This document shows positions 17,783 to 28,276 of a stretch of 64,000 nucleotides of DNA, in pieces. This DNA is from Legionella sp. (GTDB lineage: Bacteria; Pseudomonadota; Gammaproteobacteria; Legionellales; Legionellaceae). The number at the start of each line of letters is the position of its first letter. The stretch's first letter is position 1. The notes under the pieces are model-generated. The model had not been told where the DNA came from. It saw nothing but the letters and a program-made list of their open reading frames with translations, and searched no databases. The DNA lies in the NCBI GenBank assembly GCA_002786205.1, contig PEQM01000028.1:1-64000 (forward strand), read 5' to 3'. The position numbers were made by a program, and so were the translations under genes.

Positions 17783-19815
17783 GTTGGCTTGGTGAATACA
17801 TACATCCTCTAACGTCCTGGCTTCAACAGCACCCAAGCTGGGCGTTGTTTATTACTTTTAGCGTTTCATTAGCAGAGTCTTTGGCCATCATTGGCAGTAT
17901 TGTTCCAGGCTCTGTGACCATGACCACCATCGGCATTTTGGCAGGCTCTGGTATCATGCGAATTGACTTTACCCTAATGGCATCAATCCTTGGGGCTGTT
18001 TGTGGTGATAGTTTAAGTTATGCGCTCGGCTATATTTACAGTGATAAGTTAATCTACATCTGGCCTTTTAAAAGATATCCTAAATTATTGAATTATGGTC
18101 AAGAGTTCTTTGCGCGACATGGTGGAAAAAGCGTCTTAATTGGACGCTTTGTTGGACCATTACGCTCCATTATTCCTGTTATTGCAGGCATTATGCACAT
18201 GAAGCAATGGCGTTTTTTAATCGCCAATGTTATTTCGGCTATCGGCTGGTCACTTTTATATGTTATGCCTGGTGTGCTCATTGGTGTTGCCGGTCATGAG
18301 CTCTCGACAGAAAGTGCAACGCGCTTGTTTATTTTTATTTTATTACTCCTTGTGGCTGTTTGGCTTATTAGCTTGCTGATTAAATGGTTGTTTCTCCGTG
18401 CTCAAACCTTTTTAAACAACAACCTCCATGCCTTCTGGAGCGCACTGGAAAAGAATGCTTTCTGGAAAAAAGCATATACTGCACTCACGCCAACTCATGA
18501 AAAAAATCATTATGCCACCGCTTGTCTGGTGTTATTCACTTTAGTAAGTTTTATCCTTCTGCTAATTTATTGTACTTTAGTTGCAACATCTCAACTCAAC
18601 AATATTGACTATCCTGTTTTTCTTTTTCTCCAAAGCCTTCATACTCATTTGCTTCAAATTGCTTTCATTGTATGCACGCAACTGACTAGCACATTAACAT
18701 TGGCCACAGTCTATCTCTTTGGTTGTATTTGGTTTGTTCTGCAACGAGACAAAAGAGGTATTGTTTATTTGTCATTGCTAGTTATTACAAGCACTCTCCT
18801 GGCTTATGCCATGAATTGGTTTATTGTTCATCCAAGGCCAGAAGGTATTGCTATTTCCATGACAGGAAGCTCATTCCCTAATAAGAACCTGTTGGTTGCA
18901 ACTGCGCTGTATGGTTTTATTTCTTTTTTTATAGCCACTCGCCATACTTTATTCACCGCTTCGATTAGATTGCTCTTAGCTGTTATATTGATATTTAGTG
19001 GCGTTGGCTCCCTTTATTTAAGCGATTTCTGGTTAAGTGATATTCTGTCTTCTTATTTTTGGGGACTATTTATTGCTCTTGGGTTTTATATTTTCTATAG
19101 AAAAAACTTAATTCATCCGCATCTTGGCTCTACGTGGGCTCTTTGTTTATTGCTTGTTTTCATTTTTAGTTCATCAGCAACCTCTTTGTATCTAAACTAC
19201 ACTTTCTTACTTTATGCACATACCCCTGATAACAAAGAATATATTTTAGACAGTGAATCCTGGTGGAACCAACAAACACCTACCTTACCCTTATATCGAA
19301 TGAATAGAGTGGGCAAAACAACCAATCTACTCAATGTTCAATATTCAGGCGATTTAAATTTACTATCTGATGCATTACTACGACAAGGCTGGAAAAACCA
19401 ACAGCAAGAATCTTTCCTTAAAAAAATTGCATTACATATAGGAAATAATTCGACCACCATCAAGCCTCCCATCCTAACGCAACTCTATGAAAACAAACGC
19501 CCCAAATTAATAATGACTTACTATGCAAAACACTCTCAAACTCTTATGCAGCTGATGCTATGGCAATCTAATTATCATCTGTATCAAAATAATAACCCGC
19601 TATGGATTGGTACATTAGATGTTATTATTGATAAAAAAACTCTTCAACCCAATACAGATTCAGCCCCTGTATTAGATTTTATAACTGATCAATTTCTAAT
19701 AAAAAAACTGGATGTTCCTGCTCATTTGGTCAAAAAAACAGTCTCTTCAAATATCCCTTATATTTTATTAATCAAACCCATACCATCTGAGAAAAGGCAT
19801 CTTATCAATTCCTAA
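17779..19815 (+). CDS. lssY: LssY-type fusion: DedA, PAP2-like and LssY C-terminal domains
   Basis: A 678-residue membrane protein. Residues 1-205 are a DedA/VTT domain, with [17 protein letters not shown] at 122-138; DedA proteins move phospholipids or polyprenyl carriers across the membrane. Residues about 265-440 resemble a PAP2 lipid phosphatase, and about 485-678 an LssY_C domain. The PAP2 part looks inactive: the motif-1 Lys is Asn346, PSGH is replaced by PNKN (367-370), and motif 3 has lost Ser-Arg and the catalytic His (Phe417). I use the ATGA start overlapping lipB; an ATG four codons upstream is possible. LssY is named from the Legionella lss type I secretion locus; no other lss gene is recognisable here. 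Confidence 0.82.
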   Translation: MSWLGEYIHPLTSWLQQHPSWALFITFSVSLAESLAIIGSIVPGSVTMTTIGILAGSGIMRIDFTLMASILGAVCGDSLSYALGYIYSDKLIYIWPFKRYPKLLNYGQEFFARHGGKSVLIGRFVGPLRSIIPVIAGIMHMKQWRFLIANVISAIGWSLLYVMPGVLIGVAGHELSTESATRLFIFILLLLVAVWLISLLIKWLFLRAQTFLNNNLHAFWSALEKNAFWKKAYTALTPTHEKNHYATACLVLFTLVSFILLLIYCTLVATSQLNNIDYPVFLFLQSLHTHLLQIAFIVCTQLTSTLTLATVYLFGCIWFVLQRDKRGIVYLSLLVITSTLLAYAMNWFIVHPRPEGIAISMTGSSFPNKNLLVATALYGFISFFIATRHTLFTASIRLLLAVILIFSGVGSLYLSDFWLSDILSSYFWGLFIALGFYIFYRKNLIHPHLGSTWALCLLLVFIFSSSATSLYLNYTFLLYAHTPDNKEYILDSESWWNQQTPTLPLYRMNRVGKTTNLLNVQYSGDLNLLSDALLRQGWKNQQQESFLKKIALHIGNNSTTIKPPILTQLYENKRPKLIMTYYAKHSQTLMQLMLWQSNYHLYQNNNPLWIGTLDVIIDKKTLQPNTDSAPVLDFITDQFLIKKLDVPAHLVKKTVSSNIPYILLIKPIPSEKRHLINS

Positions 19816-20082
19816 CTCAATAAGAAATTCAGTTTAAAATCTGCCTAATTCCACTATCAAAACGCCTGGCGCGGGAGAGGGAACACCTCGGAGTAAAATG
19901 GAAAATCTGCACTCCATTCAAAATTAAATCTTGTCTAAAAAAACGTCAGGAATGTTACCTGGTGATCCCGTCATTTTATAACCCTTCATTAATAAATTTG
20001 GCTATATAAGATCACATTCTGGACATAATTCCCAGTATTAGGGTGTTTTTTGTCTTATTTTAGGGCGCTAAATGATCTTGAC

Positions 20083-20246
20083 CAGGGCAACCGTGTCTAA
20101 ACGCTTATTGCTAACCCAAATCAGCTACGTTCCGCGCTTTATGCGCTTATCACTCGATTCAAGATGGTATGTATACCGTGCATAATGTACGGTACGTAGC
20201 CAGAAAAAGAGCATTTAGTGCTCAAAATTTAGATGCATTTGCCCTG
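20083..20246. mobile_element. MITE-like palindromic element, copy B (164 bp)
   Basis: This copy runs CAGGGCAACC to TTTGCCCTG with perfect 8-bp terminal inverted repeats. It is a close match to the reverse complement of copy A (871-1044), apart from about ten bases missing near 20148. The ten bases TGATCTTGAC flank it at 20073-20082 and 20247-20256. The flanking repeats of the two copies are unrelated, which marks them as target-site duplications. It lies just upstream of the orphan gene at 20347. The preceding gap 19816-20072 holds no gene. Confidence 0.85.
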
Positions 20247-20287
20247 TGATCTTGACCTGGTTTGTGTAGCAACTCCAGAAATTGTGT

Positions 20288-20307
20288 TACAATGTAAAAA
20301 ATTACAT
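20288..20307 (+). promoter_or_regulatory. Possible -10 box overlapped by a palindrome
   Basis: TACAAT at 20288-20293 is a plausible -10 element for the orphan gene at 20347. The palindrome ATGTAA-N4-TTACAT at 20292-20307 would overlap the transcription start, where an operator could sit. There is no clear -35 at the right spacing. Confidence 0.35.
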
Positions 20308-20346
20308 CGTACTTTATCTGGACATTTATTTTAATGAGCGTGTTGT

Positions 20347-20931
20347 ATGCCAAGTGAATCAAAATTTTTTAAAAAGAAAAACATACCTAAAAAAATTTTC
20401 CTGGGAGGCCCTTCTGCTGAGGATCAGCTTCTAGCGATGGCTTCTAATCAATATTGGATCGTGTTAAATACTCATTTATTACAAACCTGCGCCAAAGGAA
20501 CGATGTTATGTAGTAGAGTCAATGCATTCAAACATTCATTACAGACTTATGGTCCCGTTTCAAGCGCACTACCAGACATTAGAGAAGGTAAAGGTCTGGC
20601 TAAAGGATTTATATTTCATGGTCACGTCAATCATGACGACGGCACAACTTATGAATTGGAATGGACCGTCATTGACAATAAAAAACGAATTATGGCTCTA
20701 ATTGGTTTTGGATCGCACGAAAATTACAATTTTCGTTCAAAGCCACTGAATAAAGATGAACGTAACAAAATTTTAACTGCGCCTCATAATGTGAAAATTT
20801 GTCAGAATGTGGTTAAAAAAATCGAAGAGGCTAAAAAGAAAGTAGAACGAATGGAAGAAAAGCATCGCTCCTGCAGTGCCTCTACCGAGCCCAGTGAAAG
20901 AACTCCCCAAAATATGCAGCATAAAAATTAG
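20347..20931 (+). CDS. Orphan protein with charged C-terminal helix, effector candidate
   Basis: A 194-residue soluble protein I do not recognise. The first 150 residues look globular (for example LAKGFIFHGHVNHDD and TYELEWTVIDNKKRI as beta strands). Residues about 150-172 form a charged helix with many Glu and Lys (KIEEAKKKVERMEEKHR), followed by a polar, Ser/Thr-rich tail. A glutamate-rich block near the C-terminus is a feature of many Dot/Icm substrates, so an effector role is possible but unproven. The gene is alone, with a MITE copy about 100 bp upstream. Confidence 0.6.
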   Translation: MPSESKFFKKKNIPKKIFLGGPSAEDQLLAMASNQYWIVLNTHLLQTCAKGTMLCSRVNAFKHSLQTYGPVSSALPDIREGKGLAKGFIFHGHVNHDDGTTYELEWTVIDNKKRIMALIGFGSHENYNFRSKPLNKDERNKILTAPHNVKICQNVVKKIEEAKKKVERMEEKHRSCSASTEPSERTPQNMQHKN

Positions 20932-21263
20932 GCAAATTTTATTACTTAATTTTTATACTTCAGTGAAAAGAGACTAGACTGAAGAAAAAATGACCTAAAA
21001 AAGCGTTGTGTACATCAAGCACATGAGCATTTTAAAGGCCTTTTTTTCTTCAAAAGTAGCCTTCCCTGACAATTTCTAAGATTTGGATTTCACTGCACCT
21101 AAACTCACCTCGGCAAGTATCATACTTTTTTCACTTGTCTTTAGAACTGTTATAGTGTAAGTCTACTCTTACTATCCCATGAGTTAGCAACAGTTCGCTT
21201 TAATTGTACTATCTTAAAATATAAACAGACCCCATTATTCAAATTCATTAACAAGGACTTCTG
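20932..21263. other. Intergenic gap without recognisable gene
   Basis: This 332-bp AT-rich stretch holds no open frame with coding character. A TATAGT at 21151-21156 might be part of the promoter for the rhodanese gene, but no -35 lies at proper spacing. Confidence 0.5.
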
Positions 21264-21641
21264 ATGAAACATCACTCACCGCAATTTCTAAAACTAGTTA
21301 ATCAAGCCAAAGAACGCATCCAAGAGATCTCAGCTGAGCAGCTAAAAAATATGATCGACAAACAAGATGACTTTTATTTAATTGACGTACGAGAGGATCA
21401 TGAATGGGCAACAGGACATATTCCTACCGCCATTCATATTGGCAAAGGTATTATTGAGCGAGATATCGAAAAAACGATTCCGGATTTTGATGCATCACTT
21501 GTCGTCTATTGTAGCGGCGGATTTCGTTGCGCTTTGGTTGCTGACTGTTTACAACAAATGGGGTACCACAGGGTGTATTCTCTTGATAAAGGTTCACAAG
21601 GATGGACCGATGCCGGCTATACGTTATCTGAATTTAAATAG
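21264..21641 (+). CDS. Single-domain rhodanese-like sulfurtransferase
   Basis: A 125-residue protein consisting of one rhodanese domain, which carries sulfane sulfur as a cysteine persulfide. DVRED at 41-45 and GHIPTAIHIGKG at 51-62 are the usual family blocks. The active-site loop is CSGGFR with Cys83. No signal peptide is present, so it acts in the cytoplasm. It stands as its own unit upstream of infA. Sulfur acceptor and pathway cannot be told from sequence. Confidence 0.9.
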   Translation: MKHHSPQFLKLVNQAKERIQEISAEQLKNMIDKQDDFYLIDVREDHEWATGHIPTAIHIGKGIIERDIEKTIPDFDASLVVYCSGGFRCALVADCLQQMGYHRVYSLDKGSQGWTDAGYTLSEFK

Positions 21642-21780
21642 CAACTTCAACCCATAAAGTACACTAAATGTTTTAATAAAGCTCACTTCACAAAATGAAA
21701 ACAAGGGTTCGATTGCCATTTTGTTAAATTTAGTGCACTATTTGGTTTTTTATACCATTGATACATCTATAGAGAGAGTT

Positions 21781-22002
21781 ATGGCAAAAGAAGATCACAT
21801 TGAAATGGCAGGAACTATTATTGAAACCTTACCTAATACCATGTTTCGCGTGGAATTGGATAATGGTCACGTAGTGACTGCTCATATTTCCGGTCGTATG
21901 CGAAAGAATTACATCAGAATATTAACAGGAGACAAGGTAAAAGTAGAATTGACTCCTTATGATTTGTCCAAAGGACGCATTATTTTCCGAGACAAAAACT
22001 AA
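21781..22002 (+). CDS. infA: Translation initiation factor IF-1
   Basis: A 73-residue OB-fold protein that binds the A site of the 30S subunit during initiation. Sequence blocks [31 protein letters not shown] and [13 protein letters not shown] are those of IF-1. The ATG at 21781 gives the standard length; an upstream in-frame ATG at 21721 would add 20 residues never seen in the family. It is followed by a hairpin. Confidence 0.97.
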   Translation: MAKEDHIEMAGTIIETLPNTMFRVELDNGHVVTAHISGRMRKNYIRILTGDKVKVELTPYDLSKGRIIFRDKN

Positions 22003-22017
22003 CCTTACTGCCTATGT

Positions 22018-22036
22018 GCCGTAGCTTATCTACGGC
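22018..22036 (+). terminator. Hairpin downstream of infA
   Basis: GCCGTAG and CTACGGC pair perfectly across the 5-base loop cttat, 16 bp after the infA stop. An alternative pairing of TAGCTTATC (22022-22030) with GATAAGCTA (22050-22058) is also perfect and excludes the first. There is no T-run. It lies between the convergent infA and glpK genes. Confidence 0.45.
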
Positions 22037-22116
22037 AATTCAATCACAAGATAAGCTATTCTCGCTCAATAGAGCCATTTCACTATAAATCCTGATTACT
22101 CCAGTGTACTGGCTTC

Positions 22117-23592
22117 CTATTCCCGTTTTAGCTGTTTTAAAGCAGCAACCCAGCCTTGATATTCTTCACTGATACGCTCTTCATCAGGTGTTGGCAACAA
22201 TTCATGTGCAGCTGAAATTAATCTCTGAATATCGCGACAGGAACCATAATGCCCACAGCCCAATCCAGCCAGGAATGCAGCACCTTTTGCTGTTGTTTCA
22301 ATGTCATCGGGCCTTTGTACTATCGCTTGACACTGATCAGCTAAAAATTGCAAAAACCAATGGTTTTTAGCCATACCCCCATCCACGCGCAACAATGCTC
22401 CCTGTAAATCACTGTCTTCGTTCATGCACTGGAGAACCTCTCTTGTTTGATAAGCAACGCCCTCTAATACTGCCCTTGCAAAATGTGCTCGATTCGATGT
22501 GCGAGATAATCCGGAAATGGTTGCTCCCGAAGTAGACAGCCAATGGGGTGCACCTAAGCCAGTGAAAGAAGAAATAAAATATACACCTTCATTACTGGCG
22601 AGGCTTTCGGCTAATTGCTCAGTTTCAGCTGCATGCGTGATTAATTTCATTTCATCGCGCAGCCACTTAATGCTTGTTCCCGCGTGATATATACTACCTT
22701 CTAGTCCATAAACGGTTTGGTCTTGAATTTGATAGGCTATCGTAGTTAATAACTTGTGTGTTGATGAAACCATCTGATCGCCTGTATTCAACAATAAGAA
22801 ACCTCCCGTACCAAAAGTAGCTTTAATCATTCCCTCATTAAAACAACCCTGTCCAATCAATGCAGCTTGCTGATCGCCTGCTACGCCTGTAATGGGTATC
22901 TCCATGCCAAAAAGATTTTTATCTGTATTACCAAAAAAACTGTCACAAGCTTTCACTTCCGGCAAGATTGACTCAGGAATATCAAATAAAGACAACAATT
23001 CTTTATCCCATTGTTTTTCATGAATATTAAATAACATGGTTCGAGAGGCATTGGTGATATCAGTGAAATGATTGCCTTTCGTCAATCGCCAAATTAGAAA
23101 ACTGTCTACCGTGCCAAAGGCTAACTCCCCTCTTTGCGCCAGAATCTGCGCTTCTGAATTATTTTCCAATAACCAATGCAATTTACTGGCAGAAAAATAA
23201 GGATCTAATAATAAGCCTGTTTTATTACTAATAAGCGCTGAGTTCTCTTGCATAGAACAACAATAATCCTGTGTACGCCTGTCTTGCCATACCATGGCTG
23301 GAGCCAGGCACTCTCCTGTTTTTTTATTCCATATGAGCGTTGTTTCACGCTGATTGGTAATGCCTAAAGCGGCTATTTGATGCACCGGAACTTGTAGCAA
23401 AACCTCTTTGATTACTGCCAGGCAATTTTGCCATAGCTCCTCCGGATTATGCTCAACCCAACCTGGATGAGGATAAAATTGAGCATGCGTTCGCTGGCTA
23501 CTGATAAGAAGCATTCCATTGACGTCATACACCATGGCTCGTGTACTGCTGGTGCCTTGATCTAGCGCAAGTAAATACCGCATCGGCTTCAT
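22117..23592 (-). CDS. glpK: Glycerol kinase
   Basis: Phosphorylates glycerol to glycerol-3-phosphate with ATP in the cytoplasm. The FGGY-family blocks are present: DQGTSSTRAMVYD at the N-terminus, GITNQRETTLIWNKKTG, VAGDQQAALIGQG, and ATFGTGGFLLLNTGD. The 491-residue length is normal. It diverges from glpD across about 100 bp, so both probably share a control region and form the glycerol pathway. No glpF transporter or glpR repressor is adjacent. Confidence 0.97.
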   Translation of the reverse strand: MKPMRYLLALDQGTSSTRAMVYDVNGMLLISSQRTHAQFYPHPGWVEHNPEELWQNCLAVIKEVLLQVPVHQIAALGITNQRETTLIWNKKTGECLAPAMVWQDRRTQDYCCSMQENSALISNKTGLLLDPYFSASKLHWLLENNSEAQILAQRGELAFGTVDSFLIWRLTKGNHFTDITNASRTMLFNIHEKQWDKELLSLFDIPESILPEVKACDSFFGNTDKNLFGMEIPITGVAGDQQAALIGQGCFNEGMIKATFGTGGFLLLNTGDQMVSSTHKLLTTIAYQIQDQTVYGLEGSIYHAGTSIKWLRDEMKLITHAAETEQLAESLASNEGVYFISSFTGLGAPHWLSTSGATISGLSRTSNRAHFARAVLEGVAYQTREVLQCMNEDSDLQGALLRVDGGMAKNHWFLQFLADQCQAIVQRPDDIETTAKGAAFLAGLGCGHYGSCRDIQRLISAAHELLPTPDEERISEEYQGWVAALKQLKRE

Positions 23593-23693
23593 TCCTGAAT
23601 AATTATTATCGCATTATCATAAAATAGGATGATTCTCATATACAGATCTTTTATGATAAAACTATTGTTAGTGTGCCAATGGAGGGCTTGGTA

Positions 23694-25232
23694 ATGGATC
23701 CCATTTTTGATGTGGCGATTATTGGTGGTGGAATTAATGGCTGCGGCATTGCAGCAGATGCAGCACTCCGCGGATTGTCTGTTATTTTGTTTGAACAAGA
23801 TGATATTGCATCAAAAACCTCATCTAGCAGTAGCAAGTTAATTCATGGCGGACTGCGTTATTTAGAGCACTTTGAGTTTAAACTGGTTAAAAAAGCCCTG
23901 GAAGAACGCCAAACCCTACTAGAACAAGCCCCCTATTTAGTACATCCCCAAGCTTTAATATTGCCTCATCAAGCAAGCATTCGACCAGCCTGGCTTCTAC
24001 GCGCTGGATTATTTCTTTATGATCATTTAAGTAAAAAAAATAGCTTGCCTCATAGTCAGTTCATCGTTCGGGAAAAAAATAAAGCTTTTGAACCATTAAA
24101 AAAAACCATCAATAAAGGGTTTATTTTTTACGATGCCATTACTGATGATGCAAGACTCACCTTGGCCAATGCGATGCAAGCCAGGCAGCATGGTGCGTCT
24201 ATCAAAGTACGAGAACAAGTGATTAAAGCAGACATTAAAGAGGCCTTATGGCATCTGACGATACAGCCCCAAACTGCCTCACCTTACTCCATTGTAGCAA
24301 AAACACTAATTAATGCTTCTGGGCCTTGGGTAAATCACACCAACCAGAGACTCAAACAAGCCTCGACAAAACAAATCACCCTGGTTCAAGGCAGTCATAT
24401 CGTGGTCCCCAGGCAATATGAAGGAAATCAGGCTTATTTCTTACAAAACACCGATAAACGCATGATTTTTGTCCTCCCTTTCCAAGATAAAACAATGATT
24501 GGCACCACCGAAATTATCTTGCAAGACCCCATAAACAATCCCGTCATCAGTCCAGAAGAAGTGGATTATCTGATTGATGTGTTTAATCGACACTTTAATC
24601 ATTCGATTACAGCAAAAGAGGTGATTTATTCCTGGAGTGGCATACGTGCTTTATTAGCAGAAGATAAAAAAAAGGCATCCACCTTAAGCCGGGATTATGA
24701 TCTGTCGGTGTCTTATTCTCCAGCACCACTTATGACCGTTTATGGCGGCAAAATCACCACCTACAGGCAACTTGCACAAGAAGCTATTGATAAACTCGAC
24801 ATCGTCTTTGATCATCTGCCATCCTCCAGCACCAAAAATACGCCACTTCCGGGTGCCCGCTTGCATTCTATGGATTTCTCAACTTACTGTCGCTATGCAA
24901 AAGAAAAATATCATTGGCTAGATAAAAATATCCTTGAGCGGTATTTAAATACTTATGGTACTCGTAGCGAATCCTTTCTTTCCTGCTGCTCTGATATAAA
25001 GTCATTAGGAAAACATTTTGGAGCTACCCTTTATGAAGCAGAGCTAAGGTATCTGATAACTGATGAGTGGGCAATGACTGCTGAAGATGTCTTATTTCGC
25101 AGAACCAAATTAGGCTTATCCATTAGCGAAGAAGAAAAAGAGAATATTGCAGAATTTATGGCGCTGCATGCTCCTTTAAATCATTCTTGTGCTACTGTTT
25201 ATAATGAATCTGTAGAACTTGAATCACATTGA
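23694..25232 (+). CDS. glpD: Aerobic glycerol-3-phosphate dehydrogenase
   Basis: Oxidises glycerol-3-phosphate to dihydroxyacetone phosphate and passes electrons through FAD to the quinone pool at the inner membrane. The FAD-binding motif IIGGGINGCGIAADA is at the N-terminus, followed by SSSSKLIHGGLRYLE. The end carries the usual GlpD C-terminal helical domain with DVLFRRTKLGL. I place the start at the ATG at 23694 because GGAGGG lies seven bases upstream, giving 512 residues; an ATG at 23673 lies upstream of that site. It is divergent from glpK. Confidence 0.97.
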   Translation: MDPIFDVAIIGGGINGCGIAADAALRGLSVILFEQDDIASKTSSSSSKLIHGGLRYLEHFEFKLVKKALEERQTLLEQAPYLVHPQALILPHQASIRPAWLLRAGLFLYDHLSKKNSLPHSQFIVREKNKAFEPLKKTINKGFIFYDAITDDARLTLANAMQARQHGASIKVREQVIKADIKEALWHLTIQPQTASPYSIVAKTLINASGPWVNHTNQRLKQASTKQITLVQGSHIVVPRQYEGNQAYFLQNTDKRMIFVLPFQDKTMIGTTEIILQDPINNPVISPEEVDYLIDVFNRHFNHSITAKEVIYSWSGIRALLAEDKKKASTLSRDYDLSVSYSPAPLMTVYGGKITTYRQLAQEAIDKLDIVFDHLPSSSTKNTPLPGARLHSMDFSTYCRYAKEKYHWLDKNILERYLNTYGTRSESFLSCCSDIKSLGKHFGATLYEAELRYLITDEWAMTAEDVLFRRTKLGLSISEEEKENIAEFMALHAPLNHSCATVYNESVELESH

Positions 25233-25376
25233 GCCTTTTAAAATGATGTTAAACACTATAAAATCAGAGCTTGTTTCTACCCTTATTTGTTCTTTTTATA
25301 CTGGTCTTTTTTTAATAGACTTTATAAAACAGTATCAATTTAAGCTATGATTATTATTTGATCTTGGAGTGTGCTA

Positions 25377-28049
25377 ATGAAAGCAGGTCACGATAGCCTA
25401 TCAACAAAAAATCAATTACAAGTTGATGGAAAAACTTACCATTATTTCAGCTTGAAAAAAGCGGAAGAACAGCATTTTAAAGGAATTAGCCGTCTTCCAT
25501 ATTCATTGAAAGTATTATTTGAAAACCTGTTACGCTTTGAAGACAGTAATACCGTAACAACCAAAGACATTGAGGCAATAGCTCACTGGCTTGAAACCAA
25601 AACCTCACAACATGAAATAGCCTACCGCCCTGCTCGTGTTTTAATGCAAGATTTTACCGGTGTTCCTGCCGTAGTGGATTTAGCCGCCATGCGGGCTGCT
25701 ATAGCAAAAATGGGTGGTGATGTCGATAAAATATCTCCATTGTCTCCTGTAGATTTAGTCATAGACCACTCAGTTATGGTCGATAAATTTGGCAGCGCTT
25801 CTTCATTAAAAGAAAACACTCAACTTGAAATGGAGCGAAATAACGAACGTTATGAATTCTTGCGCTGGGGACAAAAAGCCTTTTCCAATTTCCAGGTAGT
25901 ACCACCTGGAACGGGGATTTGCCACCAAGTTAACCTTGAATATCTTGCTAAAACAGTATGGACTAGCGAGTGCGATGGGGTTGATTACGCTTATCCTGAT
26001 ACGCTCGTGGGTACCGATTCGCATACAACCATGGTCAATGGTCTGGGAGTGCTTGGCTGGGGTGTTGGGGGAATTGAGGCTGAAGCAGCAATGCTTGGTC
26101 AACCTGTATCGATGCTGATACCCGAAGTCATTGGATTTAGATTGTCTGGCACCTTAAAAGAAGGCATCACGGCAACCGATTTGGTCTTGACTGTCACTCA
26201 GATGCTAAGAAAGAAAGGCGTCGTAGGTAAGTTTGTTGAATTTTACGGCCCAGGGCTACAAGGCCTTCCATTAGCAGACCGAGCCACCATTTCAAATATG
26301 GCTCCAGAATACGGTGCAACTTGTGGCTTTTTCCCAGTAGACAAAGAAACCATAAAATACTTGCAGCTAACAGGTCGTGATGAACATACCATCAAGCTGG
26401 TTGAAGCTTATGCCAAAGCACAAGGCATGTGGTATGAGGCTGACAGCGAAGAACCTGTATTCACTGATTCATTGCATCTGGACTTATCCACTGTTGAGCC
26501 TTCTTTAGCTGGCCCGAAAAGACCTCAAGATAAAGTAACCTTAAGCACATTGCCTGTTGAATTTGATAAATTTTTAGATGAAAGTGGTAAAGCGGCTGAG
26601 AAAGACAAGACATTCACTGTTGAGCATGAGTCCTTCACCATGAAGCATGGTAATGTAGTGATTGCAGCCATTACCAGTTGCACCAATACATCAAACCCTA
26701 GCGTTCTGATGGCCGCTGGATTAGTTGCTAAAAAAGCCATTGAAAAAGGACTGCAACGTAAACCTTGGGTCAAATCCTCATTAGCTCCTGGCTCTAAAGT
26801 AGTGACCGATTATTTACAACATGCAGGCTTACAAACTTACCTGGATCAACTCGGTTTTAACTTGGTTGGCTATGGATGTACAACTTGTATTGGAAACTCA
26901 GGCCCATTACCAGATGCCATTGCCCAATCCATCAACACTCATGATCTGGTTGTATCTTCTGTACTTTCAGGCAATAGAAATTTTGAAGGCCGTGTTCATC
27001 CACAAGTAAGAGCAAACTGGCTGGCATCGCCTCCATTGGTTGTAGCCTATGCGCTATGTGGCAGCACAACCATTGATTTAAGCAAAGAACCAATAGGTAC
27101 AGATAAAGACGGTAATTCAGTGTATCTAAAAGACATTTGGCCTAGTAATGCAGAAATTGCTGCCGAAGTAGCCAAAGTGTCTGGTGACATGTTCCATAAA
27201 GAATATTCTGATGTGTTTAAAGGCGATGAACACTGGCAATCTATAAAAACCAGTACGGGCAAAACTTATGAGTGGGATGAAAACTCAACTTATATCCAAC
27301 ACCCGCCCTTTTTCAACCACATGAAGGCTAAACCAGACCCCATCAAGCCGATACAACATGCTTATGTTCTGGCACTGTTTGGTGACTCCATTACAACAGA
27401 CCATATTTCTCCAGCAGGATCTATTAAAGCCAATTCACCCGCAGGCTTGTATCTAAAATCAAAAGGCGTGCAAGAAATTGACTTTAACTCTTATGGATCC
27501 CGTCGTGGAAATCATGAAGTCATGATGAGAGGAACTTTTGCCAATATTCGTATTCGCAATGAAATGACTCCCGGTCAGGAAGGAGGCATCACCCGTTATA
27601 TTCCTACCGATGAAATCATGCCTATCTATGATGCTGCGATGAAATACCAGGAACAAAATCAGGATTTGGTTATTATTGCCGGTAAAGAATATGGCACTGG
27701 CTCCTCCAGAGACTGGGCAGCGAAAGGCACTAATTTACTCGGCGTAAAAGCAGTTATTACGGAAAGCTTTGAGCGTATCCATCGTTCTAATCTGATTGGA
27801 ATGGGTGTATTGCCTTTGCAATTTTGTAATGGCGTCACAAGAAAGACACTGCATTTAAACGGCTCAGAACGCATTAGCATTGATCTTGAAGAATTAAAAC
27901 CAGGTGCCATGATAGAAGTTGTGATTGATCGCACTAATGGCCACAAAGAAAAAGTTCAGGCTTTATGTCGAATAGATACTGCAGATGAGCTGGAATATTA
28001 TAAAAACGGTGGTATTCTTCATTACGTACTACGCAATCTTTGCTCTTAA
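25377..28049 (+). CDS. acnA: Aconitate hydratase (AcnA type)
   Basis: Isomerises citrate to isocitrate in the TCA cycle using a [4Fe-4S] cluster. The cluster cysteines are in [10 protein letters not shown] and in [11 protein letters not shown]. The swivel-domain loop [16 protein letters not shown] is intact. The 890-residue length and N-terminal [15 protein letters not shown] place it in the AcnA/IRP group, not AcnB. GGAG lies seven bases before the ATG at 25377, so I prefer it to a GTG two codons earlier. In Legionella this enzyme is known as a major iron-containing protein. Confidence 0.97.
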   Translation: MKAGHDSLSTKNQLQVDGKTYHYFSLKKAEEQHFKGISRLPYSLKVLFENLLRFEDSNTVTTKDIEAIAHWLETKTSQHEIAYRPARVLMQDFTGVPAVVDLAAMRAAIAKMGGDVDKISPLSPVDLVIDHSVMVDKFGSASSLKENTQLEMERNNERYEFLRWGQKAFSNFQVVPPGTGICHQVNLEYLAKTVWTSECDGVDYAYPDTLVGTDSHTTMVNGLGVLGWGVGGIEAEAAMLGQPVSMLIPEVIGFRLSGTLKEGITATDLVLTVTQMLRKKGVVGKFVEFYGPGLQGLPLADRATISNMAPEYGATCGFFPVDKETIKYLQLTGRDEHTIKLVEAYAKAQGMWYEADSEEPVFTDSLHLDLSTVEPSLAGPKRPQDKVTLSTLPVEFDKFLDESGKAAEKDKTFTVEHESFTMKHGNVVIAAITSCTNTSNPSVLMAAGLVAKKAIEKGLQRKPWVKSSLAPGSKVVTDYLQHAGLQTYLDQLGFNLVGYGCTTCIGNSGPLPDAIAQSINTHDLVVSSVLSGNRNFEGRVHPQVRANWLASPPLVVAYALCGSTTIDLSKEPIGTDKDGNSVYLKDIWPSNAEIAAEVAKVSGDMFHKEYSDVFKGDEHWQSIKTSTGKTYEWDENSTYIQHPPFFNHMKAKPDPIKPIQHAYVLALFGDSITTDHISPAGSIKANSPAGLYLKSKGVQEIDFNSYGSRRGNHEVMMRGTFANIRIRNEMTPGQEGGITRYIPTDEIMPIYDAAMKYQEQNQDLVIIAGKEYGTGSSRDWAAKGTNLLGVKAVITESFERIHRSNLIGMGVLPLQFCNGVTRKTLHLNGSERISIDLEELKPGAMIEVVIDRTNGHKEKVQALCRIDTADELEYYKNGGILHYVLRNLCS

Positions 28050-28053
28050 TCAA

Positions 28054-28125
28054 GTTGGGCTTAGGCCCAACTGGTGCTCTATTAGATGCATTATTTCTTA
28101 GGAGGGCTTTTTTCTACAGCCCTCC
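28054..28125 (+). terminator. Two tandem hairpins after acnA
   Basis: GTTGGGC (28054-28060) pairs with GCCCAAC (28065-28071) across a 4-base loop directly after the stop. A second stem, GGAGGGCT (28101-28108) with AGCCCTCC (28118-28125), follows. Neither has a strong T-run, so they may stabilise the 3' end of the mRNA as well as terminate. Confidence 0.6.
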
Positions 28126-28276
28126 ATACTATTTTGATTGATTTTTCTCTAGTAAAATGCTACTTTTTTCCGCTAGCTATTATAAAAAATCCAGGTGCAT
28201 GGACACTTTATTCCCAGAAATACCGGCGATTAAAATAGTTACACTTTATTGACGTAGAAAAAAGGGTCGCACCTAT

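Noticed and set aside
21700-21720. GGTTCGATT motif resembling a tRNA T-loop
   Set aside because: No matching acceptor stem, D-loop or anticodon arm around it.
25622-27946. Multiple ORFs of 60-98 residues inside acnA
   Set aside because: Other-frame shadows of the aconitase gene.
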